DNA of 26,852 bases, from assembly GCA_021648585.1 (NCBI GenBank), contig JAKISM010000011.1, forward strand, positions 1-26,852, read 5' to 3'. The DNA comes from Devosiaceae bacterium (GTDB taxonomy: Bacteria; Pseudomonadota; Alphaproteobacteria; Rhizobiales; Devosiaceae). The notes beneath the pieces were generated by a model. It was not told the origin of the DNA, ran no database searches, and was given only the letters and a program-made list of their open reading frames with translations. Both the position numbers and the translations under genes were made by a program. Below, piece by piece: positions 16,544 to 25,187 of this stretch; the stretch's first letter is position 1; every line of letters starts with the position of its first letter.

Positions 16544-17947
16544 TTACAATAATTTCTCTAGCTCTTGAGGAAAATCATTTGCCCATTGCGTAATATTTCC
16601 AGCCCCCAAAAACACCACATAATCACCCGCATTTGCCTTTTCGCAAATTATCTTTGCTATTTCATCTGGATCTTGAATAACACTAACATCTCTATGCCCT
16701 GAAGCACGGATATTTCGAGCTAAATCAACATGGCTAGCGCCTTTTATTGGCTCTTCCCCTGCGGCAAAAACAGGTGTAATAATTACGCTATTTGCATCGT
16801 TAAAACACGCAGAAAATTCATCAAACAAATCATTTAGACGAGAATAACGATGCGGTTGCATAATAGCGATAACATTGTTTTTTGTTGATTGTCTGGCAGC
16901 TTTTAATACCGAAGATATCTCAACTGGGTGATGCCCATAGTCATCAATAATTACTATGCCATTTACTTCACCAACTTTGGTAAAACGACGATTAACCCCT
17001 GCAAAATTCTTTAAGCCATTTCGGATTGCCTCTTCGCTAACACCTAACTGATCTGCAACGGCAATAGCGGCTGTTGCGTTCATAACATTGTGCAAACCGG
17101 GCATAGGCAATTCAATATCCTTTATTGTGTGCTCTTGCTTGGTAATTCTATCACGCAATTCAACATCAAATCTTGATATGCCATTTTCATTTCTTAAATT
17201 ACTCAAGCGCACGTCAGATTGCGGATTTTGTCCATAAGTAATTACTCGCCTATCTGTTATTTCACCAACAAGAGCCTGAACTTCAAAATGGTCAAGGCAC
17301 ATAACGGCAAAGCCATAAAAGGGCACGTTTTCTATAAAATTCTCAAAGGCATTTTTTAGCTCATCAAAAGATCCATAATGATCTAAATGCTCTGGATCAA
17401 TATTAGTAACCACCGCAACATCGGCTGGTAATTTGACAAATGTGCCATCGCTTTCATCTGCCTCAACCACCATCCAATCGCCCTTTCCCTCACGAGCGTT
17501 CGTGCCATAAGCATTAATAATACCGCCATTAATCACTGTTGGATCCATGTTGCCAGCATCAAGCAACGCTGCAACAAGCGAAGTTGTTGTGGTTTTTCCA
17601 TGCGTGCCGCCAATCGCAACACAATTCTTAAAACGCATAATTTCAGCAAGCATTTCAGCACGTCTAACAATAGGCAAACCAGCACGTCTTGCCGCTCTTA
17701 ATTCTGGGTTATCTTTTTTAATAGCCGAAGAAATTACAACAACAGCTGCGTCTTTAATGTTTTTTGCGCTTTGCCCAATTTCAACCTCTATGCCCATTTT
17801 TTGCAAACGTTTAACATTTGAACTTAAAGATAAATCAGACCCACGAACGGTGTAATTTTGCCCATGCAAAATTTCTGCAATTCCACTCATGCCAATTCCG
17901 CCAATTCCAACAAAATGTACTGGCCCAATATCCTGTGGCATTTTCAT
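16544..17947 (-). CDS. murC: UDP-N-acetylmuramate--L-alanine ligase MurC
   Basis: This Mur ligase of 467 residues adds L-Ala to UDP-MurNAc. The N-terminal Rossmann motif is HFVGIGGIGMSGIAEIL, the ATP loop GTHGKTTT is at 114-121, the central ligase motif VVTNIDPEHLDHYG, and the C-terminal domain carries DDYGHHPVEI and QPHRYSR. An AGGGG site precedes the ATG. The start MKMPQDIGPVHF fits alphaproteobacterial MurC proteins. The gap to murG is 15 bp. Confidence 0.98.
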   Translation of the reverse strand: MKMPQDIGPVHFVGIGGIGMSGIAEILHGQNYTVRGSDLSLSSNVKRLQKMGIEVEIGQSAKNIKDAAVVVISSAIKKDNPELRAARRAGLPIVRRAEMLAEIMRFKNCVAIGGTHGKTTTTSLVAALLDAGNMDPTVINGGIINAYGTNAREGKGDWMVVEADESDGTFVKLPADVAVVTNIDPEHLDHYGSFDELKNAFENFIENVPFYGFAVMCLDHFEVQALVGEITDRRVITYGQNPQSDVRLSNLRNENGISRFDVELRDRITKQEHTIKDIELPMPGLHNVMNATAAIAVADQLGVSEEAIRNGLKNFAGVNRRFTKVGEVNGIVIIDDYGHHPVEISSVLKAARQSTKNNVIAIMQPHRYSRLNDLFDEFSACFNDANSVIITPVFAAGEEPIKGASHVDLARNIRASGHRDVSVIQDPDEIAKIICEKANAGDYVVFLGAGNITQWANDFPQELEKLL

Positions 17948-17962
17948 AGATATTTCCCCTAA

Positions 17963-19060
17963 CTATTTTTTAGTTTTAATAATATTTTCTGCTAAATCAG
18001 CCAATCGCTCAACTGCCTTTGGTTGCCCTAGCGATTTTGACTTATTTGCAGCATCATTTAACAGTTCTGGCTCTAAAAACAACTCTTCAAGCTGTTTGGC
18101 AAGAGATTGCGGTGAAATATTGTTCTGTTCAACAACCCAACCGCCACCAACTGATTCGATAAAGGCAGCATTATTAGCCTGATCGCCATCAAGTGATCCG
18201 GGTAATGGAATTAAAATTGCGGGGCGGCCTAATACTGTTAATTCAGAAACTGACGATGCTCCTGACCTAGAAATCACCAAATGCGAATCAGCCATTCGCT
18301 CGGGTAAATCGTCAAAAAACTCGGATAGTTCAACATTTACTTTAGCGCTTTTATAAATAGAGGTAACTCGCTCAAGATCTTCAGGGCGACATTGTTGCGT
18401 AATTTCTAAGCGCTTTCTTAAATGCTCAGGAAGTTGAATAATGGCTGGTGGTATTAAATCTGAAAATACCCTCGCCCCTTGCGATCCTCCAAACACTAAT
18501 AGACGTATTTTGCCACTTTCACCTAACTTAGAATAAGCCAATTCACTTGCAGCTTTTCGCACCCTATCTCTAACAGGATTACCAGTTACAATCTGCATAA
18601 TACTATATCGTTCTGCATAAGCGGTATATTCAAAACTAAGCGCCATAACTTTTGCAAATCTTGCTAATGCCCTATTAGCTCTGCCTAGAACTGCATTTTG
18701 CTCGTGTAAAATTCCTTTTATTCCCATTAGCGATGCAGCAAGAAATGATGGGAAAATCGGATAGCCACCAAAGCCAATTACGATATCTGGTTTTATTCCC
18801 CTCAGCTTTTGCCAAGCAGTAAAAGCCCCACCTAAAATAATAAAACCAGCTCTAATGAACCTTATAGGATTTGCTAATGATGGCGTTGCTGATGGTACAA
18901 TATGAGTTTGCTTTGCTGGGAAATTTTTACCATAGGCTGATACACGCTCATCGCTCATCAAATGAATTTCGTGCCCACGTCTCTCTAATTCTTGCGCCAG
19001 CGCCATTGCAGGAAATAAATGCCCCCCAGTTCCACCAGCCATTAAAACAATTTTGCTCAT
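17963..19060 (-). CDS. murG: Lipid II synthase MurG (GlcNAc transferase)
   Basis: This membrane-associated glycosyltransferase of 365 residues transfers GlcNAc to lipid I. It has the glycine-rich loop GGTGGHLFPA (9-18), HEQNAVLGRANR, the second-domain loop FGGSQGAR, and the donor-binding stretch SRSGASSVSEL with PLPGSLDGDQANNA. The upstream ribosome-binding region (AAGAGAAAAAGAGC before the ATG) lies within the repeat array that separates it from ftsW, so its translation signals appear to come from repeat sequence. Confidence 0.97.
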   Translation of the reverse strand: MSKIVLMAGGTGGHLFPAMALAQELERRGHEIHLMSDERVSAYGKNFPAKQTHIVPSATPSLANPIRFIRAGFIILGGAFTAWQKLRGIKPDIVIGFGGYPIFPSFLAASLMGIKGILHEQNAVLGRANRALARFAKVMALSFEYTAYAERYSIMQIVTGNPVRDRVRKAASELAYSKLGESGKIRLLVFGGSQGARVFSDLIPPAIIQLPEHLRKRLEITQQCRPEDLERVTSIYKSAKVNVELSEFFDDLPERMADSHLVISRSGASSVSELTVLGRPAILIPLPGSLDGDQANNAAFIESVGGGWVVEQNNISPQSLAKQLEELFLEPELLNDAANKSKSLGQPKAVERLADLAENIIKTKK

Positions 19061-19191
19061 GCTCTTTTTCTCTTGTCGCCGTTGGTCGCTACATTCTTTC
19101 TTGCGTTCACGCCACGCAGGCTACCCGACCCCGCTTGTCCGCCGTAGCCTTGGCGTAGGTGGAACACCCCCGCCGTTTTTTCTTTTCCCAT
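19057..19191 (-). other. Small reading frame in the repeat, overlapping the murG start (ATGA); probably not a gene
   Basis: A 44-codon frame starts at an ATG (19189-19191) and ends with a TGA that overlaps the murG ATG as ATGA. Its translation includes VFHLRQGYGGQAGSG and is basic. I recall similar 'LRQGYGGQ' stretches from spurious frames over intergenic repeats in environmental genomes. It could still couple ribosomes into murG. No domain is recognised. Confidence 0.2.
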
Positions 19192-19322
19192 TTTATATCT
19201 CGCTAGGTTGCTTTCTTTATTCTTGTCGCCGTTGGTCGCTACGCTCCCGACCCCGACACCCCCGCCGTTTTTCTTTTTCCATGCTATATCTCGCTAGGCT
19301 GCTCTTTTAGTCCTGTCGCCAT
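19061..19322. repeat. GC-rich imperfect tandem repeat array between ftsW and murG
   Basis: Two units begin with the same TCTTGTCGCCGTTGGTCGCT (19071-19090, 19221-19240), and a third partial copy begins at 19311 (TCCTGTCGCC). A second shared block, ACACCCCCGCCGTTTTT followed by TATATCTCGCTAGG, lies at about 19165-19207 and 19257-19297. The first unit (150 bp) is longer than the second (90 bp). The extra part (about 19093-19163) contains GGCTAC/GTAGCC arms (19119-19124, 19144-19149) able to form a stem. The spacer is far richer in GC than its neighbours. The last repeat block runs into the 3' end of ftsW. It looks like a small dispersed repeat family; function unknown. Confidence 0.8.
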
Positions 19323-20474
19323 TTTATTATTCCCCTTTTGATAAAGAGGTAATACCGATAGCAGTCTTTCATGCGGTTTTTTTCTTGTTAAGCTCAGCAA
19401 TATTCCCATTGAAAAAGCAATCGCTAACATTGAAGTTCCTCCATAAGAAACAAAAGGCAACGTCATGCCTTTTGAGGGCATGAGATTTAGATTTACTGCT
19501 AGGTTTATAATTGATTGCAATCCAAATTGAATAGCCAAAATACTAGCTCCAAGCCGTGCAAACAACCCTGTTTGATTTTGTGCGTTGCTCAATGACCTAA
19601 TAATAATAAAGCCAATTAAAGAAGCCAGCATTAAAGAAAATATAATTCCAAACTCACCAGCCGCTGCTGAAAAAACATAATCAGCATGAGCATCTGGAAT
19701 ATAGTTCTTAGCAGTAGCTTCACCCGGTCCACGACCAAACCACCCGCCCTCAAGCAATGATTGCAACGCCTTTTCTACTTGATAAGAAGGGCCGCCACTT
19801 CCCTGATTTATAAATCCATCTATTCGCCTTGCAAAATGAGGAAAGAACAAATATGCGCCAAAACCCGAAGCAGCACTAACCCCAAAAAGCAGAAAAATCC
19901 AAAACCATGATAGGCCAGCAAGAAATAATAGAGCAAAAAATGTTACGCCAACTAAAAATGATTGCCCTAAATCTGGTTGCATTAAAAGTGGAATAATTAT
20001 CAAGCCGGCTAGAATGAAAGAAATTATTTTTCCTGGCACTTCCTTTTGTTGCATTGATAAAGAAAATAACCATGCCGCTATAAGTGCGTAACTTGGCTTA
20101 ATAAACTCTGATGGTTGAATTGATTGCCCAAAAATTATAATCCAGCGACTAGCTCCATTTGCTTCAAACCCTATAAATGGTGTTGCCCAAAGTAAGATTA
20201 AAGAACCAACAAACATTAATAATGCAGCAAATCTAGCCAAGCGTTCATTTAATAATGATGCGCCAATAAGAACAATAATGGTTGGTATAATAAAAACAAT
20301 GTGGCGTATGACAAAGTGATATGGTGAATAACCAAGACGAACAGCAACTGACGGACTTGCAGCAAAAGACAATACGACACCAACTAGCAATAGCATAATA
20401 AGTGCTGCTAAGAGTGTTCTATCTATTGTCCACCACCATTCGGCAATGAGTGTTTTTTTCTCACGTGAAAACAT
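19284..20474 (-). CDS. ftsW: Peptidoglycan polymerase FtsW (SEDS family)
   Basis: This polytopic SEDS glycosyltransferase of 396 residues polymerises septal murein with its partner FtsI. The start MFSREKKTLIAEWWWTIDRTLL fits alphaproteobacterial FtsW. Conserved segments include GASRWIIIFGQSIQPSEFIKP, MQPDLGQSFLVG, HADYVFSAAAGEFG and FVSYGGTSMLA. About the last 12 residues (ATGLKEQPSEI) are encoded by the repeat array, so the native C-terminus may have been replaced or extended. No clear ribosome-binding site is seen before the ATG. murD and mraY, its usual upstream neighbours, are absent; an ialB-like gene precedes it. Confidence 0.96.
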   Translation of the reverse strand: MFSREKKTLIAEWWWTIDRTLLAALIMLLLVGVVLSFAASPSVAVRLGYSPYHFVIRHIVFIIPTIIVLIGASLLNERLARFAALLMFVGSLILLWATPFIGFEANGASRWIIIFGQSIQPSEFIKPSYALIAAWLFSLSMQQKEVPGKIISFILAGLIIIPLLMQPDLGQSFLVGVTFFALLFLAGLSWFWIFLLFGVSAASGFGAYLFFPHFARRIDGFINQGSGGPSYQVEKALQSLLEGGWFGRGPGEATAKNYIPDAHADYVFSAAAGEFGIIFSLMLASLIGFIIIRSLSNAQNQTGLFARLGASILAIQFGLQSIINLAVNLNLMPSKGMTLPFVSYGGTSMLAIAFSMGILLSLTRKKPHERLLSVLPLYQKGNNKMATGLKEQPSEI

Positions 20475-20575
20475 AATAATTAAAAACTAAAGCAAGATAG
20501 TTAAGAGGCTGTTTGCAAAACCAAGAATGAATGAAATTATTTTCACTTTTTTGTCAGCATAGCCTTGTTAGCAAT

Positions 20576-21214
20576 TTAATTTTTATTTTGGCGAATTTGC
20601 TCAGCTCTATCTTGTAATTGTTGTTCAAGCGCACTTGCACCTGTTGATTGTTCTCTAAACTGATCAAAAGTCAGGGCAGTATCATTATCATAAACAGAGG
20701 TAAAACCTGCGAGATTGATATTGACCACGAGATCCTTATTTTGCTGGGTTTTTGTAGATAATGACAGTTTAGAGCCTTTTTTCAAACTATTTATATAATT
20801 CTCATTAATTACAAGTTGTGAAGTACATGACACTTTATCGCAAAGCACAAATGGAACTCTAATTGGCTTGCCGCCATCAATCTGCCAAACCATATTAAAA
20901 GGCAATAAAACGCCTAAAGGAACGGCTGCAACAGCTAATAATTTGTTTTCTTGCCCCGGATCATTACGTAACATGAATGAGCCAAAAAACTGTCCATTTT
21001 GCAAAACTATTTGACGCATAATGCAGGCTTTTTCACCGCTATCTAGTGGTTCGCATATTTTTAGCCAATTATTTTCAGGTTTTGGTGCTGATGGCAAACT
21101 TGTTTCAGTTGCATCGGTTTTGTCTTCTGAATTTTCTTGCGCAAAACTAGCACTTGAAAAGCTAACAAGAGCTACACTTAAAAGGCTGGTCAGCAATATT
21201 TTCTTTAACTTCAT
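20576..21214 (-). CDS. IalB-family (invasion-associated locus B) exported protein
   Basis: A 212-residue protein with a Sec signal peptide (MKLKK, hydrophobic core, likely cleavage after SFA near residue 25). The mature part shows the IalB pattern: NNWLKICEPLDSGEKACIMRQIV, a hydrophobic AAVPLGVLLPFNMVWQIDGG, and PFVLCDKVSCTSQ. Four cysteines (C54, C64, C125, C130) could form two disulphides. The Gln-rich C-terminus may be helical. The family is widespread in alphaproteobacteria; the Bartonella name reflects an invasion phenotype that need not apply here. AGGA lies before the ATG and a promoter-like pair lies upstream. Confidence 0.85.
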   Translation of the reverse strand: MKLKKILLTSLLSVALVSFSSASFAQENSEDKTDATETSLPSAPKPENNWLKICEPLDSGEKACIMRQIVLQNGQFFGSFMLRNDPGQENKLLAVAAVPLGVLLPFNMVWQIDGGKPIRVPFVLCDKVSCTSQLVINENYINSLKKGSKLSLSTKTQQNKDLVVNINLAGFTSVYDNDTALTFDQFREQSTGASALEQQLQDRAEQIRQNKN

Positions 21215-21245
21215 CTTTAATCCTAAAATTTGGCTATTATAATTT

Positions 21246-21273
21246 GTTATAATAAAAACATATCTCTTAACAA
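21246..21273 (-). promoter_or_regulatory. Predicted promoter of the ialB-like gene
   Basis: Reading leftward, TTGTTA (21268-21273) and TATAAC (21246-21251) are 16 bases apart, within the 135-bp spacer after mfd. The downstream ftsW may share this transcript, since the 101-bp ialB-ftsW spacer shows no strong terminator or promoter. Confidence 0.45.
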
Positions 21274-21349
21274 GTCCGAAATTTTGGCAACAAAGTGACC
21301 AAAAGGGTTTTCTAAATGATTATCTTCATACAAAAACATTATTTGTAGC

Positions 21350-24300
21350 TTATTGCGTCATTTTTACCATTTTGGCAAGTATAGAAGCAACTCCTACTAA
21401 TCTATCTTCAGCTTTTGGCCAATCTCGGGAAAATACCAGTTTTTGATCTGGTCTTAAACGCACTAATTGCGTTGGGTCGGATATTAACTTAACTAATGCT
21501 GTTGGATTTGGGAATTCATTATTTCTAAGCGTTAAAATTGCTCCCTTTGGCCCTGCATCTACTTTTTCTACATTTGCTTGGCGGCACAAGGATTTTACTA
21601 ACACAACTTTTAATAGCGCCTTCACCTCTTCTGGCAAAGAGCCAAACCTATCTATTAATTCAGCAGCAAAATCATCAATTTCTTCAGCTGTACTTAAATC
21701 ACCAAGCCGTCGGTAAAGTTGCATTCTTACTGGTAAATCTTTGACGTAATTCTCTGGTATCATAACAGGCATTGAAAGCGAGATTTGCGGCGACCACTCA
21801 TTTTCTTCATTTTCATCAGTCTGCCCTGAGCGCAATGCCGCCACCGCATCTTCTAACATTGCTTGATAAAGTTCAAAACCAACTTCTCTAATATGCCCCG
21901 ATTGCTCATCGCCAAGCAAATTACCAGCGCCACGAATATCAAGATCATGGCTTGCCAATTCAAAACCAGCCCCTAAATGTTCAAGCGATTGTAATACTTC
22001 AAGCCGCTTTTGCGCATTATCAGTTAGTTTTTTATCCACCGGAACGGTAAAAAGCGCATAGGCTCGAACCTTTGAGCGCCCAATGCGCCCTCTTATCTGA
22101 TAGAGTTGTGCAAGGCCAAATTGATCTGCCCGATGCACAATTAAAGTATTAGCATTGGGAATATCTAAACCCGATTCTACAATGGAAGTTGAAACTAGCA
22201 CATCGAACTTGCCATCATAAAAAGCATTCATAATATCATCAAGTTCATTGGCATTCATTTGCCCATTAGCCACCATAAATTTAACTTCTGGCACTTGCTC
22301 GCTTAAAAAGCGTGATATTTTCCCCTGATCTTTAATACGTGGCACAACATAAAAACTCTGCCCGCCTCGATATTTCTCACGTAACAATGCTTCCCTTACG
22401 CTCAATGCATCAAACGGCATAACGAAGGTGCGAATAGCCAATCTATCAACAGGCGGCGTTGCCAATAAAGATAAATCTCGCACACCTGTTAGCGCTAATT
22501 GCAAAGTGCGTGGAATTGGCGTTGCGCTAAGCGTTAGTACATGCACATTGCTTTTTAGCTCTTTTAGTCTTTCTTTATGTCCAACACCAAAATGTTGTTC
22601 TTCATCAATAATCAACATGCCTAAATCACGAAATTCTATTGTTTTGGCTAAAAGCGCATGAGTGCCAATCACAATATCAATCGAGCCATCTGCCAAACCC
22701 TTTTTATTGGCTTTTAATTGTGCGTTTGGGACTAATCTTGAAAGCTGAGCAATATTTATTGGCAATCCTGCAAAACGATCGCTAAAAGTTTTATAATGTT
22801 GACGAGCCAGCAAAGTAGTTGGCACAACTAGCGCCACTTGCTTGCCCGATAAAGCCATAGCAAATGAGCCACGCAAGGCAATTTCAGTCTTTCCAAAACC
22901 AACATCACCACACACCAAGCGATCCATCACCTTGCCAGAAGTTAGATCATCTAAAACATTTTCAATCGCTACTAATTGATCCTCAGTTTCATCAAATAAA
23001 AACCTAGCCACAAATTCATCATAAGCCCCAGCGTGCATTGATATGGGAGAAGCGGAACTCATCTCACGCTTGGCAGCTATTCTTATTAGCTGCTCCGCCA
23101 TATCTTTTATACGCTTTTTAAGTTTGGCCTTTTTCGCCTGCCAAGCACCAGTGCCAAGCCTATCTAATGTTGCCCCTGCTTGCTCTGATCCATAGCGAGA
23201 GAGTAGTTCAATATTTTCAACAGGCAAATAAAGCCTATCATTTTTAGCATATTCAATTTCAACACAATCATGCGGCGCACCAGTAACATTTATGGCCTTA
23301 AGACCAATAAAACGCCCTATACCATGATCTATATGCACCACGAGATCATTAGGTGATAGTGCACTAGCTTCAGTTAGAGCATCGCTACTTTTGCGTTTTT
23401 TACGTGATCTAATTAAACGCTCACCAAGAATATCTTGCTCAGATAAAACTAATAATTCTTTACTCTTAAAACCAGTTTCAAGCCCTAAAACAAGCAAAGA
23501 AACTGCACCAATTTTTGCACTCTTTGCCTGATGATAATTAGCAGCCATATTGATATTTTTAAGTCCGTGATCAGCTAGCACTTGTGCCATTCTTTCACGA
23601 GAACCTTCGCTCCAACAGGTGAGAATGATTTTGCGCTTATTTTCAATCTCTTTGTTAATTAACTCAATTAGCGAATTGAAAATATTGTTATTTTCCTTTG
23701 CTCGTTGTGCCGCAAAAGAAGGCGCAATAGCTGCTCCTATATCTTTTTTTATTATTGAATTATCAGAATTTGTAACAGGGCTCGCAAATGGAGATATCTG
23801 AATTAACTTATTATTGCCAAATATCTGTTGTTTTTTCGCATCAATCTCATAGAGCAATTCAGGTTTGATAGCATTATAGGGAATAGTTTCACTAGCGATT
23901 GCAACATTTGGTGCTTTGCTTCTTGCTTCATAATAATCAATTATTTGTGCTTGACGTTCATTATATGCCAGCATTGTTTGATCATCAAAAATAAATGGCG
24001 CATCGCCACAATAATCAACCAACCTATCTAAATTCTCATAGAAAAATGGCAACCAATGTTCCATACCCATAAATCTTTGCGAGGCACTAATCGCATTATA
24101 AAGCGGGTCAGACATTCTAGTTTGGTTGAAATTAACGCTAAAATTTTGCCTAAACCTTCTTACGCTTTCTTCATTTAGTACAATCTCGCTCATCGGCGCT
24201 AAAGAGATAGAAGTTAGGTTATTATTTGTGCGCTGAGTTTCGGGGTTAAAATTCCTAATTGTTTCAAGAACTGATCCAAAAAAATCAAACCTAATGGGTT

Positions 24301-24850
24301 GCTTTTGCCCTGCTGGGAATAAATCAATTATACCACCACGAACTGCATATTCACCGCTTTCACGCACCGTTGGCACACGCAAATAGCCATTCATATTTGC
24401 CCATTTAATAATGTCTTCGCTATCTATTATTTCACCAGCTTTCGCTATAAATGACATTGATTTTACTATGGCTTTTGGTGGTAATTTTTGAATGAGAGCA
24501 TTTGCAGTGCTTAAAACAATAGCGCCTCTTGTTGCATCATTTGTAAGAGCAGATAAAGCGCTCATTCTGGCAGCAATAGAAACCATATTTGGCGACACCC
24601 TATCATAGGGCAAACAGTCCCAAGCTGGCAGCATAATGATTTGATGATTGGGCATAAGAGTGCGTAAAATATCATTCATACGCAATAAGCGCTCACCATC
24701 TCGTGTGATAAAACTTAGAGCAACTCTATCATTCGGTGCGTTCTTTATGCGCTGCTCTGCCATATCTGCCAAAATGAATGGCACAACACCATCTGGCGCA
24801 TTGATCAATATTTCATTTGGTAGGAAATTATTTTGTTGTGTTTTGCTCAT
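21350..24850 (-). CDS. mfd: Transcription-repair coupling factor Mfd
   Basis: This 1166-residue translocase removes stalled RNA polymerase and recruits UvrA to lesions. The N-terminal UvrB-like part (about 1-450) includes RVSPNMVSIAARMSAL and ESGEYAVRGGIIDLFPAG. The RNA polymerase-interacting domain (about 490-560) contains DLVVHIDHGIGRFIGL. RecG-like helicase motifs follow: Walker A GDVGFGKTE (about 645-653), DEEQHFGV (about 748), TLSATPIPRTL, and QIRGRIGRSKVRAYA. A C-terminal TRCF domain ends the protein. Length is normal. It starts 3 bp after sdhE, so the two are co-transcribed. Confidence 0.98.
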   Translation of the reverse strand: MSKTQQNNFLPNEILINAPDGVVPFILADMAEQRIKNAPNDRVALSFITRDGERLLRMNDILRTLMPNHQIIMLPAWDCLPYDRVSPNMVSIAARMSALSALTNDATRGAIVLSTANALIQKLPPKAIVKSMSFIAKAGEIIDSEDIIKWANMNGYLRVPTVRESGEYAVRGGIIDLFPAGQKQPIRFDFFGSVLETIRNFNPETQRTNNNLTSISLAPMSEIVLNEESVRRFRQNFSVNFNQTRMSDPLYNAISASQRFMGMEHWLPFFYENLDRLVDYCGDAPFIFDDQTMLAYNERQAQIIDYYEARSKAPNVAIASETIPYNAIKPELLYEIDAKKQQIFGNNKLIQISPFASPVTNSDNSIIKKDIGAAIAPSFAAQRAKENNNIFNSLIELINKEIENKRKIILTCWSEGSRERMAQVLADHGLKNINMAANYHQAKSAKIGAVSLLVLGLETGFKSKELLVLSEQDILGERLIRSRKKRKSSDALTEASALSPNDLVVHIDHGIGRFIGLKAINVTGAPHDCVEIEYAKNDRLYLPVENIELLSRYGSEQAGATLDRLGTGAWQAKKAKLKKRIKDMAEQLIRIAAKREMSSASPISMHAGAYDEFVARFLFDETEDQLVAIENVLDDLTSGKVMDRLVCGDVGFGKTEIALRGSFAMALSGKQVALVVPTTLLARQHYKTFSDRFAGLPINIAQLSRLVPNAQLKANKKGLADGSIDIVIGTHALLAKTIEFRDLGMLIIDEEQHFGVGHKERLKELKSNVHVLTLSATPIPRTLQLALTGVRDLSLLATPPVDRLAIRTFVMPFDALSVREALLREKYRGGQSFYVVPRIKDQGKISRFLSEQVPEVKFMVANGQMNANELDDIMNAFYDGKFDVLVSTSIVESGLDIPNANTLIVHRADQFGLAQLYQIRGRIGRSKVRAYALFTVPVDKKLTDNAQKRLEVLQSLEHLGAGFELASHDLDIRGAGNLLGDEQSGHIREVGFELYQAMLEDAVAALRSGQTDENEENEWSPQISLSMPVMIPENYVKDLPVRMQLYRRLGDLSTAEEIDDFAAELIDRFGSLPEEVKALLKVVLVKSLCRQANVEKVDAGPKGAILTLRNNEFPNPTALVKLISDPTQLVRLRPDQKLVFSRDWPKAEDRLVGVASILAKMVKMTQ

Positions 24851-24853
24851 GAT

Positions 24854-25138
24854 TTAAGATTTAGAATTTCGCAAAAGCTGAAAATCTCGTAATTGTTTTA
24901 TAAAATCAGCATCAATATTATCTGGCACGGGCTCTTGCCCCAAAATCCATTTTAATAGATCAGTATCTTGCTCGTCCATTAATTCTTCAAACCTATCAAG
25001 TTCTACCTCATTATATCCATCTAGCTTTGCATTGGCAAAATGACCAAGAATAAGATCCATTTCTTGCGTGCCACGATGCCAACAACGATAAAGCATACGC
25101 TTTATACGATTATTATTTTTTGAGGTTTTCTGTTCCAT
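24854..25138 (-). CDS. sdhE: Succinate dehydrogenase FAD assembly factor SdhE (CptB/YgfY)
   Basis: A small protein, 94 residues from the chosen start, that promotes covalent flavinylation of SdhA. The signature RGxxE is visible as RGTQE (22-26), followed by MDLILGHFA, then YNEVELDRFEELMDEQDTDLLKWILG. The frame stays open upstream to a TTG at 25204 inside an inverted repeat, but those 22 codons do not fit the family and lie over the likely promoter. The ATG at 25138 is chosen, though its ribosome-binding site is weak. It is followed by mfd after 3 bp, a pairing often seen in alphaproteobacteria. Confidence 0.9.
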   Translation of the reverse strand: MEQKTSKNNNRIKRMLYRCWHRGTQEMDLILGHFANAKLDGYNEVELDRFEELMDEQDTDLLKWILGQEPVPDNIDADFIKQLRDFQLLRNSKS

Positions 25139-25153
25139 TATAATCTTTTCAAA

Positions 25154-25183
25154 ATTATTCAGCCTATGATATGCTTTAGTCAA
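25154..25183 (-). promoter_or_regulatory. Predicted promoter of sdhE-mfd
   Basis: Reading leftward, TTGACT (25178-25183) and AATAAT (25154-25159) each match five of six consensus positions, with an 18-base spacer. Transcription would begin about 8 bases before the ATG, giving a very short leader. The -35 lies only 5 bp outside the inverted-repeat element. Confidence 0.5.
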
Positions 25184-25187
25184 CTTA

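Noticed and set aside
20475..20575. Promoter or terminator between the ialB-like gene and ftsW
   Set aside because: No pair of promoter boxes with good spacing and no convincing hairpin with a T run was found.
21301..21349. Terminator after mfd
   Set aside because: Only a 5-bp AT-rich stem (ACAAA/TTTGT) is visible, too weak to call.
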